Shown one piece after another: positions 44,184-53,514 of a DNA stretch of 64,000 nucleotides (positions are counted from its first letter, which is position 1; every line of letters starts with the position of its first letter). The notes under the pieces were generated by a model that searched no databases, was not told the DNA's origin, and saw nothing but the letters and a program-made list of their open reading frames with translations. The stretch comes from an uncultured Eubacterium sp. (GTDB taxonomy: Bacteria > Bacillota > Clostridia > Lachnospirales > Lachnospiraceae): positions 17,465 to 81,464 of the forward strand of contig CAJUIL010000016.1 of the NCBI GenBank assembly GCA_910586225.1, given 5' to 3'. A program made the translations under genes and the position numbers.

Positions 44184-45746
44184 CTATAACAGCGGCGCAA
44201 ACAGCTTGAGCACAGTCTGTACTACCCACAAGAAAAAGCCCGGCTCTTTCCACTCTTCCTTAAGGATCTGATGCGAGCAGGCAAATGTTTGCTCCATATC
44301 TTCCTTTAACTGCATAACTGCTTCGCTGCGGTACATAAAGACGCCGCATTCAAAATGCAGGTACAAACTGCGGTAATCCAGATTGATGCTTCCTACGGCG
44401 GCTGTTTCGTCGTCGCAGAGAAAGCATTTTGCATGGATAAATCCCGGCGTATATTCATAGATCTTAATACCGCTTTCCAGCAATACCTTGTAATTAGAGC
44501 GCGTCATTAAAAAAATGATCTTTTTATCCGGAATCCCCGGCGTTACAATGCGCACGTCCACACCGCTTTTGGCTGCGTTGCAAAGCGCGGTCTGCATTTC
44601 CTGGTCGATGATCAGATATGGTGTATAAATATACAAATATTCCTTGGCCCGGCTGATCATATTCAGGTATACGTTTTCCCCGACATTTTCGCGGTCTAAA
44701 GGCGTATCGCCGTAAGGCTGGACAAATCCATGCTCCTGCGCAGCGAACTGCGGCAGACTGCGGCGGTATTTTTCACAATCGTCCTCCTCGTGGCGGATAT
44801 AGTCCCACATTTCCAAAAACATTGCCGTAAAGTTCCATACGGCTTCTCCCTGGATACGGATCCCCGTATCCTTCCAGTAGCCAAAGCGTACTTTTTCATT
44901 AATATATTCATCCGCGATATTAATCCCGCCTGTAAATCCCCAAATACCGTCCACAACGAGAATTTTGCGGTGGTCTCGGTTGTTCATCACAATGCTTAGA
45001 ACCGGCATAAAACGGTTAAATACCGCGCAGCGGATACCGATACGCTCCATATATCGGACAAAATCAACCGGAAGCGTCGCTACACAGCCGACATCATCGT
45101 AAATAAGCCGGACATCCACACCCTGGCGTACCTTCTGCTCCAACGCTTCCAGCAGCTGGTTAAACATTACGCCGGGATGAATGATAAAATATTCCAGAAA
45201 AATAAAACGCTCTGCTTTTTGGATCGCAGAAAGCATATCCGCAAACATTTCCTCCCCGCATGGATAATATTTCGTTTCGGTATGCTCATAGACCGGAAAT
45301 TTTGCCTGGCGCAAAATATACTCGGACTGGCGCAGAATATCCGCGCCTGCTTCTTTTATATGCTTTAACACCTGCGCGTCCTGCTTTAAATGCGTTTCGA
45401 CCCTGAGATTGACCGCTTCCATGCCCTCGCTCGTATGTCTGGTCAGCTCCGGCCTTCCGAATACAAAATAGATCAAAATACCAAGCAGCGGCACTGTCAA
45501 AAGCACCACCGTCCAAGCCAGCTTCGCAGCCGGGTGAAACGGTCTGCTGATCACATAAAAAGCCGTCAGGATCCCAATCGCCGTTATCATCACATTTACA
45601 AACGTATACTGGGCGCTGAACTGATAAAGCACGACATACAGCCAGGTAAGCTGCAGTAAAATACCGAGCGCCACGACAAACATCCGGCTGAATAATTTCT
45701 GTACTGCTTTTCTAATGATCCGAAGTGCCTTTAATATCCAAACCAA
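44184..45746 (-). CDS. cls: Cardiolipin synthase
   Basis: Membrane phospholipase-D-family enzyme that joins two phosphatidylglycerols into cardiolipin. Two N-terminal membrane helices (about residues 20-42 and 46-95 region) lead to two HKD sites: NRDHRKILVVDG (about 260) and GFIHAKCFLCDDETAAVGS (about 440), each H-x-K-x4-D. Length 520 is typical. The start is TTG at 45746 preceded by AAAGGAG. It lies downstream of the subtilase gene on the same strand. Confidence 0.93.
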   Translation of the reverse strand: MVWILKALRIIRKAVQKLFSRMFVVALGILLQLTWLYVVLYQFSAQYTFVNVMITAIGILTAFYVISRPFHPAAKLAWTVVLLTVPLLGILIYFVFGRPELTRHTSEGMEAVNLRVETHLKQDAQVLKHIKEAGADILRQSEYILRQAKFPVYEHTETKYYPCGEEMFADMLSAIQKAERFIFLEYFIIHPGVMFNQLLEALEQKVRQGVDVRLIYDDVGCVATLPVDFVRYMERIGIRCAVFNRFMPVLSIVMNNRDHRKILVVDGIWGFTGGINIADEYINEKVRFGYWKDTGIRIQGEAVWNFTAMFLEMWDYIRHEEDDCEKYRRSLPQFAAQEHGFVQPYGDTPLDRENVGENVYLNMISRAKEYLYIYTPYLIIDQEMQTALCNAAKSGVDVRIVTPGIPDKKIIFLMTRSNYKVLLESGIKIYEYTPGFIHAKCFLCDDETAAVGSINLDYRSLYLHFECGVFMYRSEAVMQLKEDMEQTFACSHQILKEEWKEPGFFLWVVQTVLKLFAPLL

Positions 45747-45807
45747 ACCTTTACTCCTTTACTGTAACACAATGCTGCTGCAAAACGGGCTGCTGCCGCT
45801 GCAGGAT

Positions 45808-46710
45808 TCAGCGTTCCAAAAGCTTTTTCACATCCAGCGTCCCCCAGCAGGATGTCTGTGGGTCGGATGCCAGTTTTTCATAAAACCGCAGCTTTAATCC
45901 TGCCGGGGTCAACATCGGAAAACGGTCAAACGCCAGCGCGCACGCTCCAGACACAACTGCCGTCGCCATCGAAGTCCCGCTCTTAACAGTATACCCAGGA
46001 TTTAAAAAATGACAGCTGCGGATTTCCGTTCCTGGCGCTAAAATCTCTGGCTTACAGACGCAGCAGTCCGTCGGCCCCATACCGCTGTAACCTGGATACA
46101 ATCCTCTTCTGCGTACAAGCTGGTCCCGGTCGTCGCTGCTTCCGACGGTCAGTACCGTACTGCTGGCGCCTGGAATGGTAACGCTGCTGGCAGACGGCCC
46201 GCCGTTTCCGGACGCCGCTACCGTGAAAATGCCGCTGTCCCACATACGGTCTACCCATTCCAACATCTGGTCGCGCTCCTTGGATTTAGACTGCGGCAGC
46301 ATTCCGACGGAAATATTGGCAATGCGTATCTGATACCGCTCACGGTTTTCGATGACCCATTTCATCGCTTCTATCACATCCTTCGTATTTCCATTGCCGG
46401 TACGGTCAAGCACCTTTACCACGATCAGCGCTGCCAGCGGTGCCACGCCGCGGTAACGCCCTCTGCTCATACGCCCGTTTCCCGCGATAATGCCCGCAAT
46501 GTGGGAACCATGGCCATTGTCGTCATATGGCTGGCTTTTTTGATTGCAGAAATCCTGAAACACCCGGATACGCTCAGCATAATCCGGGTGCATGGATATT
46601 CCTGTATCCAGGATGGCGACGCCGACCCCGCGTCCGGTAAAGCCCATGCGGTGTATCTGGTCGCAGTTGATTAAATTTCGAACCCTGTCCATAAATACGC
46701 AATCCTGCAT
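45808..46710 (-). CDS. S8 family serine peptidase (subtilisin-like, intracellular type)
   Basis: Subtilase of 300 residues with all catalytic elements: VAILDTGIS (Asp, about 35), DDNGHGSHIAGIIAG (His, about 69), AASGNGGPS (oxyanion Asn) and VKSGTSMATAVVSGA (Ser, about 245). There is no signal peptide or propeptide; the catalytic domain starts within 25 residues, as in intracellular subtilases. It lies 47 bases after the hybrid kinase gene and may be in the same transcript. The target is unknown. Confidence 0.92.
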   Translation of the reverse strand: MQDCVFMDRVRNLINCDQIHRMGFTGRGVGVAILDTGISMHPDYAERIRVFQDFCNQKSQPYDDNGHGSHIAGIIAGNGRMSRGRYRGVAPLAALIVVKVLDRTGNGNTKDVIEAMKWVIENRERYQIRIANISVGMLPQSKSKERDQMLEWVDRMWDSGIFTVAASGNGGPSASSVTIPGASSTVLTVGSSDDRDQLVRRRGLYPGYSGMGPTDCCVCKPEILAPGTEIRSCHFLNPGYTVKSGTSMATAVVSGACALAFDRFPMLTPAGLKLRFYEKLASDPQTSCWGTLDVKKLLER

Positions 46711-46757
46711 TTTTTATTATCTTATGACAGGAGCGCTAAAAAGTGTATCCGACAGGA

Positions 46758-49313
46758 TCAACCGAGATGATTTTGCAGCACACGCATACACTCCCCGATA
46801 TCCAACGGCTTTGCCAAATGATCGTTCATCCCAGCGTCCAGACATTTTTGCACATCCCCTTCAAACGCGTCCGCTGTCATGGCAATGATCGGAAGCTTAT
46901 TATCCTCACGCTCCAGCGCGCGGATCTGCTTCGTCGCTTCGTAGCCGTCCATTCCCGGCATCCGAATATCCATCAGCACCGCGTCATAATATCCGATAGC
47001 GGACTCCTGGAACATTTTAACACATTCCCTGCCATCCTCCGCGTGTTCTAGCAGCATTCCGGTACTAGAAAGTATGATACTGGCAACCTCCCAGTTGATC
47101 TCCATATCCTCCGCAAGCAGCACCCGCTTGCCTTCAAAGGAAATCTCCTCCTCCTTTTTCTCTTCTGTCCGCGGCTGCTCCTGGTAACCGTCCACATATT
47201 TACGCAGTCGTTCATACAGACGGGAAGCAAACAGCGGCTTAGTAATAAATCCTTCAATACCAACCTTAGCTGCCTCTTCCTCCATCTCGCTCCAGTCGTC
47301 TGCAGACATAAGAAAGATCGGCAGCTCCTCGCTGACCTGCTCACGGATCATATGTATCGTCTCAATACCGTCCTGCCCCGGCATCTTCCAATCGATCAGT
47401 ACGAAATCGTAATCCTTTCCTTGCGCATGACGTTCTTTTATCATAGAAACAGCCTGCGTTCCGCTCAACGTCCATTCGCATCGGACGCCCAAAAGCTCCA
47501 GATTTGACACCGCGCTAGAGCACAGCTGGTCATCGTCATCCACAACAAGCACTTCCCAGTCTGGCAGCTTCATTTCGGACAGATCCGAGGATTCCGCCAT
47601 CATCAGATCCAGCGTAATACAAAACGTGCTTCCTTTTCCAAGCTCGCTTGTTACGTCGATCGTTCCGCCCATCAGATCTACAAGGCTTTTTGTGATCGAC
47701 ATCCCAAGCCCTGTCCCCAGAATATGATGCACCTGGTCTGTCTCTTCCCTGGCAAACGTATCCCAGATCTTCCCAATAAATTCCTTTGACATCCCGATCC
47801 CGGTATCTACAACGGAAAAATGGATCCGCACATACGTATCGCCAAGCGGCGACGGCTCCTGATTCAGGTAAATATAAATATTCCCTTCCTCCGGCGTATA
47901 TTTGACTGCGTTTGACAAAATATTGATCAAAGCCTGATTTAATCGGACATCATCGCAGTAAACACCCTCTGCACGGATCTTTTGTATAAAAATATCAAAA
48001 TGCTGCTTTTTAGACTTGATCTGGGGCTGGATAATATTTACGATATCATCCATCGTATCCCGCAGCGATACCGGCGCGATATTCAGCGTCATTTTTTTGC
48101 TTTCGATCTTGGACATATCCAGCACGTCATTGATCAGTCCGAGCAGATGCTTGCTGGACAGACGCACCTTTTTCAGACAGTCAGCAATCCGCTCTTCATC
48201 GCCGATATTTCGCTGCGCGATCTCCGTCATTCCTATGATCGCATTCATCGGCGTACGTATCTCATGGCTCATACTGGAAAGGAAATTGCTTTTTGCCGCA
48301 TTGGAATAATCCGCTTCGTTGCGTGCCTTTACCAGCTCCCGCATCTGCTGTCTGGACAGACGGTAATATAGGATAAAGATAATGCCCATCGCGACCAGGA
48401 TCGTAGCGGCAGAAGCAATCATGATAAGGTTACGCGTACCGTCAAGCTCCTGGATCGACTCCATCAGCATATTATTCGGCATTGCCGCGATCAGATACCA
48501 GCTGCTATTGGAAAGCAGCGGCGCACTGTACATATAGATCTCCTGCCCATCCATAGACACGGCCGTCGCATAGACCTCCTGCTTTGCCATAGCATCCGCA
48601 AGCTCCTGCTGGTACATTTCCGGGGTTTTCCCATTATAGTTATCAAACCGTTCCCGGATACGCTCAAAATAGTTTTCACGGTAAGCATCCACGCTCCGGA
48701 TAACAAAATCACCCTTTGCATCAATAATATGGTAATACAACAGCGACTCGTTTTGATCTAAAAACAAAACATCCCGTAAATAATCCATCGGCAAGCCTAC
48801 ATAAAGCGCCCTGCTCTTTTTTCCATTCTTCATCGGATAGGCAGCGTTCATGCCGATCATCAGCATTTTCTGGCCATATTTATTTACTGCATCTCCCACC
48901 GCATACGCACCTGGCTGGATCGTCTTAGCAACACCGCTTCTTTGTACCAGATCAATCTCGCTGCCATACAGATCCTCCAAATGTCCATCCTCCGCATAAA
49001 GTCCGACATATGTAAAATTCCGTATTTTCGCGTTTTCAACAAGACTGTTTTTCATCTCGTAGCCATACACCGCCTGCTTCGGCGGCGTGAGCTGTATCAT
49101 TGCCTCCACCTGCTGCATCCGCAGATGAATGACAGTGGTAAATTTTTCCTGCACCTGCAGGCTCATTTCCGACATATAGATACTTGTCGTATTTTTAATC
49201 GCGCGTTCTGTTTTTTCCCCCATATAATGTGTCAAAAATAAAAACACGCCGATGCATAAAATGAAAATACTTACAACACTCAGTCTAAAAAATCTTTTTG
49301 TCTTTTTATCCAT
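46758..49313 (-). CDS. Hybrid sensor histidine kinase with two receiver domains
   Basis: Membrane sensor of 851 residues. Order: membrane helix (about 9-29), extracytoplasmic Cache-like domain (about 35-275), second helix (about 295-320), HisKA with SMSHEIRTPMNAIIGM (His near 355), HATPase with GTGLGMSITKSL, receiver 1 (VLVVDDDDQL; VLIDWKMPGQDG) and receiver 2 (VLLAEDMEIN; VLMDIRMPGMDG). Start ATG 49313 follows GGGAAGAAG. The phosphorelay likely continues through the HPt protein encoded upstream at 49420. Confidence 0.93.
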   Translation of the reverse strand: MDKKTKRFFRLSVVSIFILCIGVFLFLTHYMGEKTERAIKNTTSIYMSEMSLQVQEKFTTVIHLRMQQVEAMIQLTPPKQAVYGYEMKNSLVENAKIRNFTYVGLYAEDGHLEDLYGSEIDLVQRSGVAKTIQPGAYAVGDAVNKYGQKMLMIGMNAAYPMKNGKKSRALYVGLPMDYLRDVLFLDQNESLLYYHIIDAKGDFVIRSVDAYRENYFERIRERFDNYNGKTPEMYQQELADAMAKQEVYATAVSMDGQEIYMYSAPLLSNSSWYLIAAMPNNMLMESIQELDGTRNLIMIASAATILVAMGIIFILYYRLSRQQMRELVKARNEADYSNAAKSNFLSSMSHEIRTPMNAIIGMTEIAQRNIGDEERIADCLKKVRLSSKHLLGLINDVLDMSKIESKKMTLNIAPVSLRDTMDDIVNIIQPQIKSKKQHFDIFIQKIRAEGVYCDDVRLNQALINILSNAVKYTPEEGNIYIYLNQEPSPLGDTYVRIHFSVVDTGIGMSKEFIGKIWDTFAREETDQVHHILGTGLGMSITKSLVDLMGGTIDVTSELGKGSTFCITLDLMMAESSDLSEMKLPDWEVLVVDDDDQLCSSAVSNLELLGVRCEWTLSGTQAVSMIKERHAQGKDYDFVLIDWKMPGQDGIETIHMIREQVSEELPIFLMSADDWSEMEEEAAKVGIEGFITKPLFASRLYERLRKYVDGYQEQPRTEEKKEEEISFEGKRVLLAEDMEINWEVASIILSSTGMLLEHAEDGRECVKMFQESAIGYYDAVLMDIRMPGMDGYEATKQIRALEREDNKLPIIAMTADAFEGDVQKCLDAGMNDHLAKPLDIGECMRVLQNHLG

Positions 49314-49336
49314 ACTTCTTCCCATGCACCATACAA

Positions 49337-49380
49337 AAACGTGTTTGAAAACCCGCTATCTGCAATTTCCAAACACGTTT
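49337..49380 (-). terminator. Terminator or attenuator between the HPt and hybrid-kinase genes
   Basis: AAACGTGTTTG and CAAACACGTTT form a perfect 11-bp stem; on the minus strand five T residues follow. It ends only 24 bases before the kinase start, so it probably allows partial read-through from the chemosensory operon. Confidence 0.65.
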
Positions 49381-49419
49381 CCCAGCCTTTAGCCAAATTT
49401 TATCCTCTTAATAAAACCT

Positions 49420-49773
49420 CTATTCCGCATATTTCTCGATACAGGCAACAATCTCCTCCTGCACTGGCATGATCTTTTGCAAGATCTCTTTCGCCTCTTC
49501 CGGCTTTTCAGCCCGCAGCAGATCCATGATCTGAGAATATGCTTCGAATACAGGCGTAATGGAAAGATTCCCCGACGTTCCTTTAATCGCATGAGCCTTT
49601 TCCTTTACATCTTCATAGCTGGAGGTGTCAAAATCTGGTGAAATCTGCTGACCCTTCATTGCCTTTACAAATGTGTTCAGCAGCCGTCTGTAAAGAGCCT
49701 CATTGCCTCCGATACGCTTCAGCCCGCCGTCCACGTCTACGCCTAATCCTTTTAAATCCTCAAATAATCCCAT
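49420..49773 (-). CDS. Histidine phosphotransfer (HPt) domain protein
   Basis: Stand-alone phosphorelay carrier of 117 residues. The phosphoacceptor histidine is in EKAHAIKGTSGNLSI (His 61), with the typical upstream GGNEALYRRLLNTFVKAM helix. Start ATG 49773 follows GAGGTGG. It lies between the receptor genes and the hybrid kinase, which has two receivers but no HPt of its own; this protein is the obvious missing relay step. Confidence 0.9.
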   Translation of the reverse strand: MGLFEDLKGLGVDVDGGLKRIGGNEALYRRLLNTFVKAMKGQQISPDFDTSSYEDVKEKAHAIKGTSGNLSITPVFEAYSQIMDLLRAEKPEEAKEILQKIMPVQEEIVACIEKYAE

Positions 49774-49837
49774 AAAACCACCTCGCATACTAAATTTTTA
49801 CTATTTTATCATATCTGCCGCTTCGGGGCAAGTACTA

Positions 49838-51559
49838 TTACATCTTATCAAAATCCTGGTCAAAACTGATCGCATTTTGCACATATTCTTCACGTAAGGA
49901 AAATTTCGCCACCAGATTTTTCAGTACCTCAGCCTGGCTGGAAAGCTCCTCACTGGCTGCCGCGCTCTGAACTGCCGTAGCAGAATTGGTCTGTACTACG
50001 CTGGAAATCTGGTCTACGCCTACCGATACCTGCTCTACCGCTCCTGCCTGGCCTTCCGCCGCATTTGCGATCTTCTCTACCGTAGTAGTTGCTTCACGCA
50101 CCTCATCAACAACGTGCAGCAGCGATTTTGCTGTTGCATTCGTAATCTGCGTACCTTGGGATACTGCACCAATCACGCTTTCGATCAGGTCAGAGGTATC
50201 CTTGGACGCTTCCGCACTCTTGCTGGCCAGGTTTCTAACTTCATCTGCGACAACGGCAAAGCCCTTGCCTGCCGTACCTGCACGGGATGCTTCCACAGCT
50301 GCGTTTAATGCCAAAATATTTGTCTGGAACGCAATATCCTCGATCGTCTTAATGATCTTGCCAATTTCGTTCGATGTACGCGTAATCTCTTCCATCGCCT
50401 TTGTCATATCCTTCATCTGGCGGTTACATTCCTCTACACGGTTGCCTGCGGAATTGGACTGGTTTCTTGCAGTTGCCGCATTTTCCGCAGTCTCTTTCAC
50501 CTGCTGGGAAATGCCAGCGATCGTAGCTGCCAGCTCCTCTACCGAAGCCGCCTGCTCCGTTGCACCCTGTGAAAGCGCCTGTGCGCCATAGGATACCTGG
50601 TTCGCGCCGGATGATACCTGATCCGCGCTGGAGTTGATCTGTGCCAGCGTAGCGCTTAAGTCACGATTCTGCTTACGGATCGAGGATAAAAGTCCCTGGA
50701 AATCTCCGACATAACGTTCCTCTGCTTTCGTGCGCACATCAAAGTTACCATTTGCCATCTCGCTTAACAGTCTGGACGCATCCGCAATGATATCGCCAAG
50801 GATCGACGCCATATCACGGAACGCATTTGCCAAACCTCCAAGCTCATCCTTGGAATGGTATGCAATCTGAAAATCGAAATTGCCTGCTACTATTTTACCT
50901 GCTGACGCTACCAGCTCATGGATCGGCTTCGTGATCATTCTAGTCAGATACAGACAGAGCACGATCGTAATAAACAATGCCGCAGCTGCCAGACCAAGCA
51001 GGGAATAGATCACGGACTTTTGTGTAGATAAGGCATCCTTAAAGTTTTTATCAACACCTGCTTCAACGGCGTCACTGATCTGTATCAACGCGTTAACAGC
51101 ATCTACAACCAATGGCTGATATTCTTCAATTAAGATCTGCTGTGCCTGATCTTTATTCGTTTTGGATAAAGCAACGATATTTGCCTGCATATCTACTGCT
51201 TTACGGATATCCGCAGCAAAAATTTCAAACGCCTCTGAACTGCCGCTCAAATTTTTGCTCACCCATGTGACGTTTTCCTCAAGCAGATTCATTTCCAGTT
51301 CCATATCGCTCTGATACGATTCGTTTCTTGCAGAATCACTATCGATCGTCATAAACGTAAGATCCTTGACAATGATCTGCAGCCCACGCCGCATACTCAT
51401 AACTCTCTGCGTAATCTGATATTCCTCATGGTAAAACTCCGAGTATTTATCCGAGCTCTGCCGCAGCCCTGATGTCGCCATATAGACGGTGCCGCAGAAC
51501 AACACGATAATAACCATAAAGGTCAGCAGCAGTTTTGTTCCTATTTTCAGATTCTTCAT
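49838..51559 (-). CDS. Methyl-accepting chemotaxis protein with an extracellular four-helix domain
   Basis: Receptor of 573 residues. Helix 1 (about 7-28), a helical ligand-binding domain of the 4HB_MCP type (about 30-185), helix 2 (about 190-212), then HAMP (ITKPIHELVASAGKIVAGNF) and a second HAMP-like segment (ASRLLSEMANGNFDVR). The signalling hairpin tip is DIAFQTNILALNAAVEASRA followed by ADEVRNLASKSAEA. Start ATG 51559 follows AGGAGGG. It lies 13 bases after the second receptor gene. Confidence 0.93.
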   Translation of the reverse strand: MKNLKIGTKLLLTFMVIIVLFCGTVYMATSGLRQSSDKYSEFYHEEYQITQRVMSMRRGLQIIVKDLTFMTIDSDSARNESYQSDMELEMNLLEENVTWVSKNLSGSSEAFEIFAADIRKAVDMQANIVALSKTNKDQAQQILIEEYQPLVVDAVNALIQISDAVEAGVDKNFKDALSTQKSVIYSLLGLAAAALFITIVLCLYLTRMITKPIHELVASAGKIVAGNFDFQIAYHSKDELGGLANAFRDMASILGDIIADASRLLSEMANGNFDVRTKAEERYVGDFQGLLSSIRKQNRDLSATLAQINSSADQVSSGANQVSYGAQALSQGATEQAASVEELAATIAGISQQVKETAENAATARNQSNSAGNRVEECNRQMKDMTKAMEEITRTSNEIGKIIKTIEDIAFQTNILALNAAVEASRAGTAGKGFAVVADEVRNLASKSAEASKDTSDLIESVIGAVSQGTQITNATAKSLLHVVDEVREATTTVEKIANAAEGQAGAVEQVSVGVDQISSVVQTNSATAVQSAAASEELSSQAEVLKNLVAKFSLREEYVQNAISFDQDFDKM

Positions 51560-51572
51560 AAAATACACCCTC

Positions 51573-52931
51573 CTAGTATTTCCCAAAATCGTCTTCCAGA
51601 GAAATTACCGGTTCATTTCTATCCTCGCTGCTGTCTGCTTCGACGCTTCGATAATCATATCCCTGACTCGTACTTTGTCTGCCTGCCCCCAAATTGTAAA
51701 TCGAAAGCATATCTCTCATTTTAGCCGCCTGATTGGAAAGCTCCTCACTGGCTGCCGCACATTGCTGGCTTGTTGCGGAATTTGTCTGTACCACCTGCGA
51801 AACCTGTGAAATCGCCTGCTCAATCTGAGCAACCGCGGTCGCCTGATAGTTGGAAGAATCCGCAATGCCGTTAATAATTCCCTCACTTTTTTGTACTACA
51901 TTTGTTATTGTTTCCAGAGCACTTGCTGTCTCTTCTGCGATCTGAGAACCGGAGCTTACTTTCGTAATGGAATCCTCAATCAGCTCCGCTGTTTCCGCTG
52001 CTGCGGCCGCGCTTTTTGCAGCAAGGCTTCTTACTTCTTCCGCTACAACTGCGAAGCCTTTGCCAGCTTCTCCCGCCCTGGCTGCTTCAACAGCTGCGTT
52101 CAGCGCAAGAATGTTTGTCTGGAACGCAATATCGTCAATCGTTTTGATGATCTTGGAAATGCTCTCAGACGACTGGTTGATCTCCTGCATCGCGTCTGTC
52201 ATATCCTTCATCTGCATATTTCCATGCTTAACATCCTCGATCGCCTGCTCGATCAGGTTCGCAGCGGAATTTGCCTGTTCCGCATTCTCCTTTGTCTTCT
52301 CAGCAATCTCGTCGATGGAAGCCGTAATCTGCTGGATCGCGCTTGCCTGTTGTGTAGACCCCTGCGCTAACGCCTGGCTTGCACTTGCTACCTGGGAAGA
52401 ACTGATAGTCACCTGCGTACCTGAATCGCTGATATTGGAAAGCGCATGGTAATTATCATCAACCAGCTTTTTTAAGGAATTGCCAAGCAGATCCTCAGAC
52501 GACGCCGGGGTTACTGTGATCGTCAGATTACCGTTCGCCACTTCTTCTGCAATACGCGCCTGGTTTTTTATATTCTGAATCACCTTTTCATACTCATCCA
52601 CCAGCTGTCCAAGCTCATCGTTGCTGTATTTCTTAATCTGGATATCAACGCGCCCCATAGCGATCTGCTTTGCCGCATTCGACAGCTCTTCTACAGCCAA
52701 ACGGATCTGACGGATGATCACTGTTGCTACCCACAAAATAACGATAATGGATATGATTCCGACCGTATATGTAAAAATAGCCGCGTTCCTGTTATACCTT
52801 TTCAACTCTTCACCAGCATAGTTTGCTGCCATCCTGGTTGTCATTTCACTGAATACAATATTTAATACTGTCATTATAATACTGATAAAAAAGCCCAGCA
52901 TTAATTTTGCCCTTATCGTCCAGTTTTTCAT
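51573..52931 (-). CDS. Methyl-accepting chemotaxis protein with almost no extracellular part
   Basis: Receptor of 452 residues. Two membrane helices (about 10-28 and 50-70) are separated by only about 20 residues, so there is no room for an outside sensory domain. A HAMP domain (VEELSNAAKQIAMGRVDIQI) and a poorly conserved second HAMP-like stretch precede the signalling hairpin (DIAFQTNILALNAAVEAARA). Start ATG 52931 has GAGAGG about 11 bases upstream and lies just past the cheW stop. It may sense membrane state, redox or cytoplasmic signals, or partner with its neighbour. Confidence 0.9.
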   Translation of the reverse strand: MKNWTIRAKLMLGFFISIIMTVLNIVFSEMTTRMAANYAGEELKRYNRNAAIFTYTVGIISIIVILWVATVIIRQIRLAVEELSNAAKQIAMGRVDIQIKKYSNDELGQLVDEYEKVIQNIKNQARIAEEVANGNLTITVTPASSEDLLGNSLKKLVDDNYHALSNISDSGTQVTISSSQVASASQALAQGSTQQASAIQQITASIDEIAEKTKENAEQANSAANLIEQAIEDVKHGNMQMKDMTDAMQEINQSSESISKIIKTIDDIAFQTNILALNAAVEAARAGEAGKGFAVVAEEVRSLAAKSAAAAAETAELIEDSITKVSSGSQIAEETASALETITNVVQKSEGIINGIADSSNYQATAVAQIEQAISQVSQVVQTNSATSQQCAAASEELSNQAAKMRDMLSIYNLGAGRQSTSQGYDYRSVEADSSEDRNEPVISLEDDFGKY

Positions 52932-52945
52932 TGCTTTACTACCTC

Positions 52946-53488
52946 TCATTCTTCTTCACTCAACTTATTCGACTGCTCTACAGACGAAAGATCCACATCA
53001 CGCAGCAGCTTATCCGGATCCAATAATAACTTCACTGTTTCCCCAATCTTGCCGATCCCGCAAACATATTTACGGTTCCCCTGATCCGCACGCGAAATCG
53101 TCGGCGGCGGCAAAATATCACTGTCTTTTATCTCTACCACATCCGCGATCTTTTCTACGATCAGACCGACCATCATCTCATGATACTGGATCACTATGAT
53201 GCAGGTACGGTCATTATACTCAAACGCTTCCTGGCCAAACCGCAAACGGACATCGATTACCGGAATGATCTTCCCTCGCAGGTTGATCAGCCCCTTTATA
53301 TAATCTTCCGTTTCCGGAACTGAAGTGATTGCCTGAATCTGAATAATCTCTTTTACGTATTGGATCTTCAGCCCAAAATATTCATTTCCGGACTTAAAAG
53401 TCATATATTTGCTCTTATGCTCTTCTACCTCGCTGTATCCAAGATCCAGAAGATCCTCCGTATCATTCAAAGTGCCTATTTCACTCAT
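52946..53488 (-). CDS. cheW: Chemotaxis coupling protein CheW
   Basis: Adaptor linking receptors and CheA. After a 25-residue acidic leader the CheW fold starts KYMTFKSGNEYFGLKIQYVK, with INLRGKIIPVIDVRLRFG (about 85) and IVIQYHEMMVGLIVEKIADV. Length 180 is slightly above average because of N- and C-terminal charged extensions. It sits between cheA and the receptors. Confidence 0.94.
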   Translation of the reverse strand: MSEIGTLNDTEDLLDLGYSEVEEHKSKYMTFKSGNEYFGLKIQYVKEIIQIQAITSVPETEDYIKGLINLRGKIIPVIDVRLRFGQEAFEYNDRTCIIVIQYHEMMVGLIVEKIADVVEIKDSDILPPPTISRADQGNRKYVCGIGKIGETVKLLLDPDKLLRDVDLSSVEQSNKLSEEE

Positions 53489-53514
53489 ATGGTCTGTATT
53501 CCTTTCTCTTGATT

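Noticed and set aside
43987..44253. Minus-strand frame of 88 codons past the cardiolipin synthase gene
   Set aside because: It overlaps the ends of two real genes in another frame and lacks a ribosome site.
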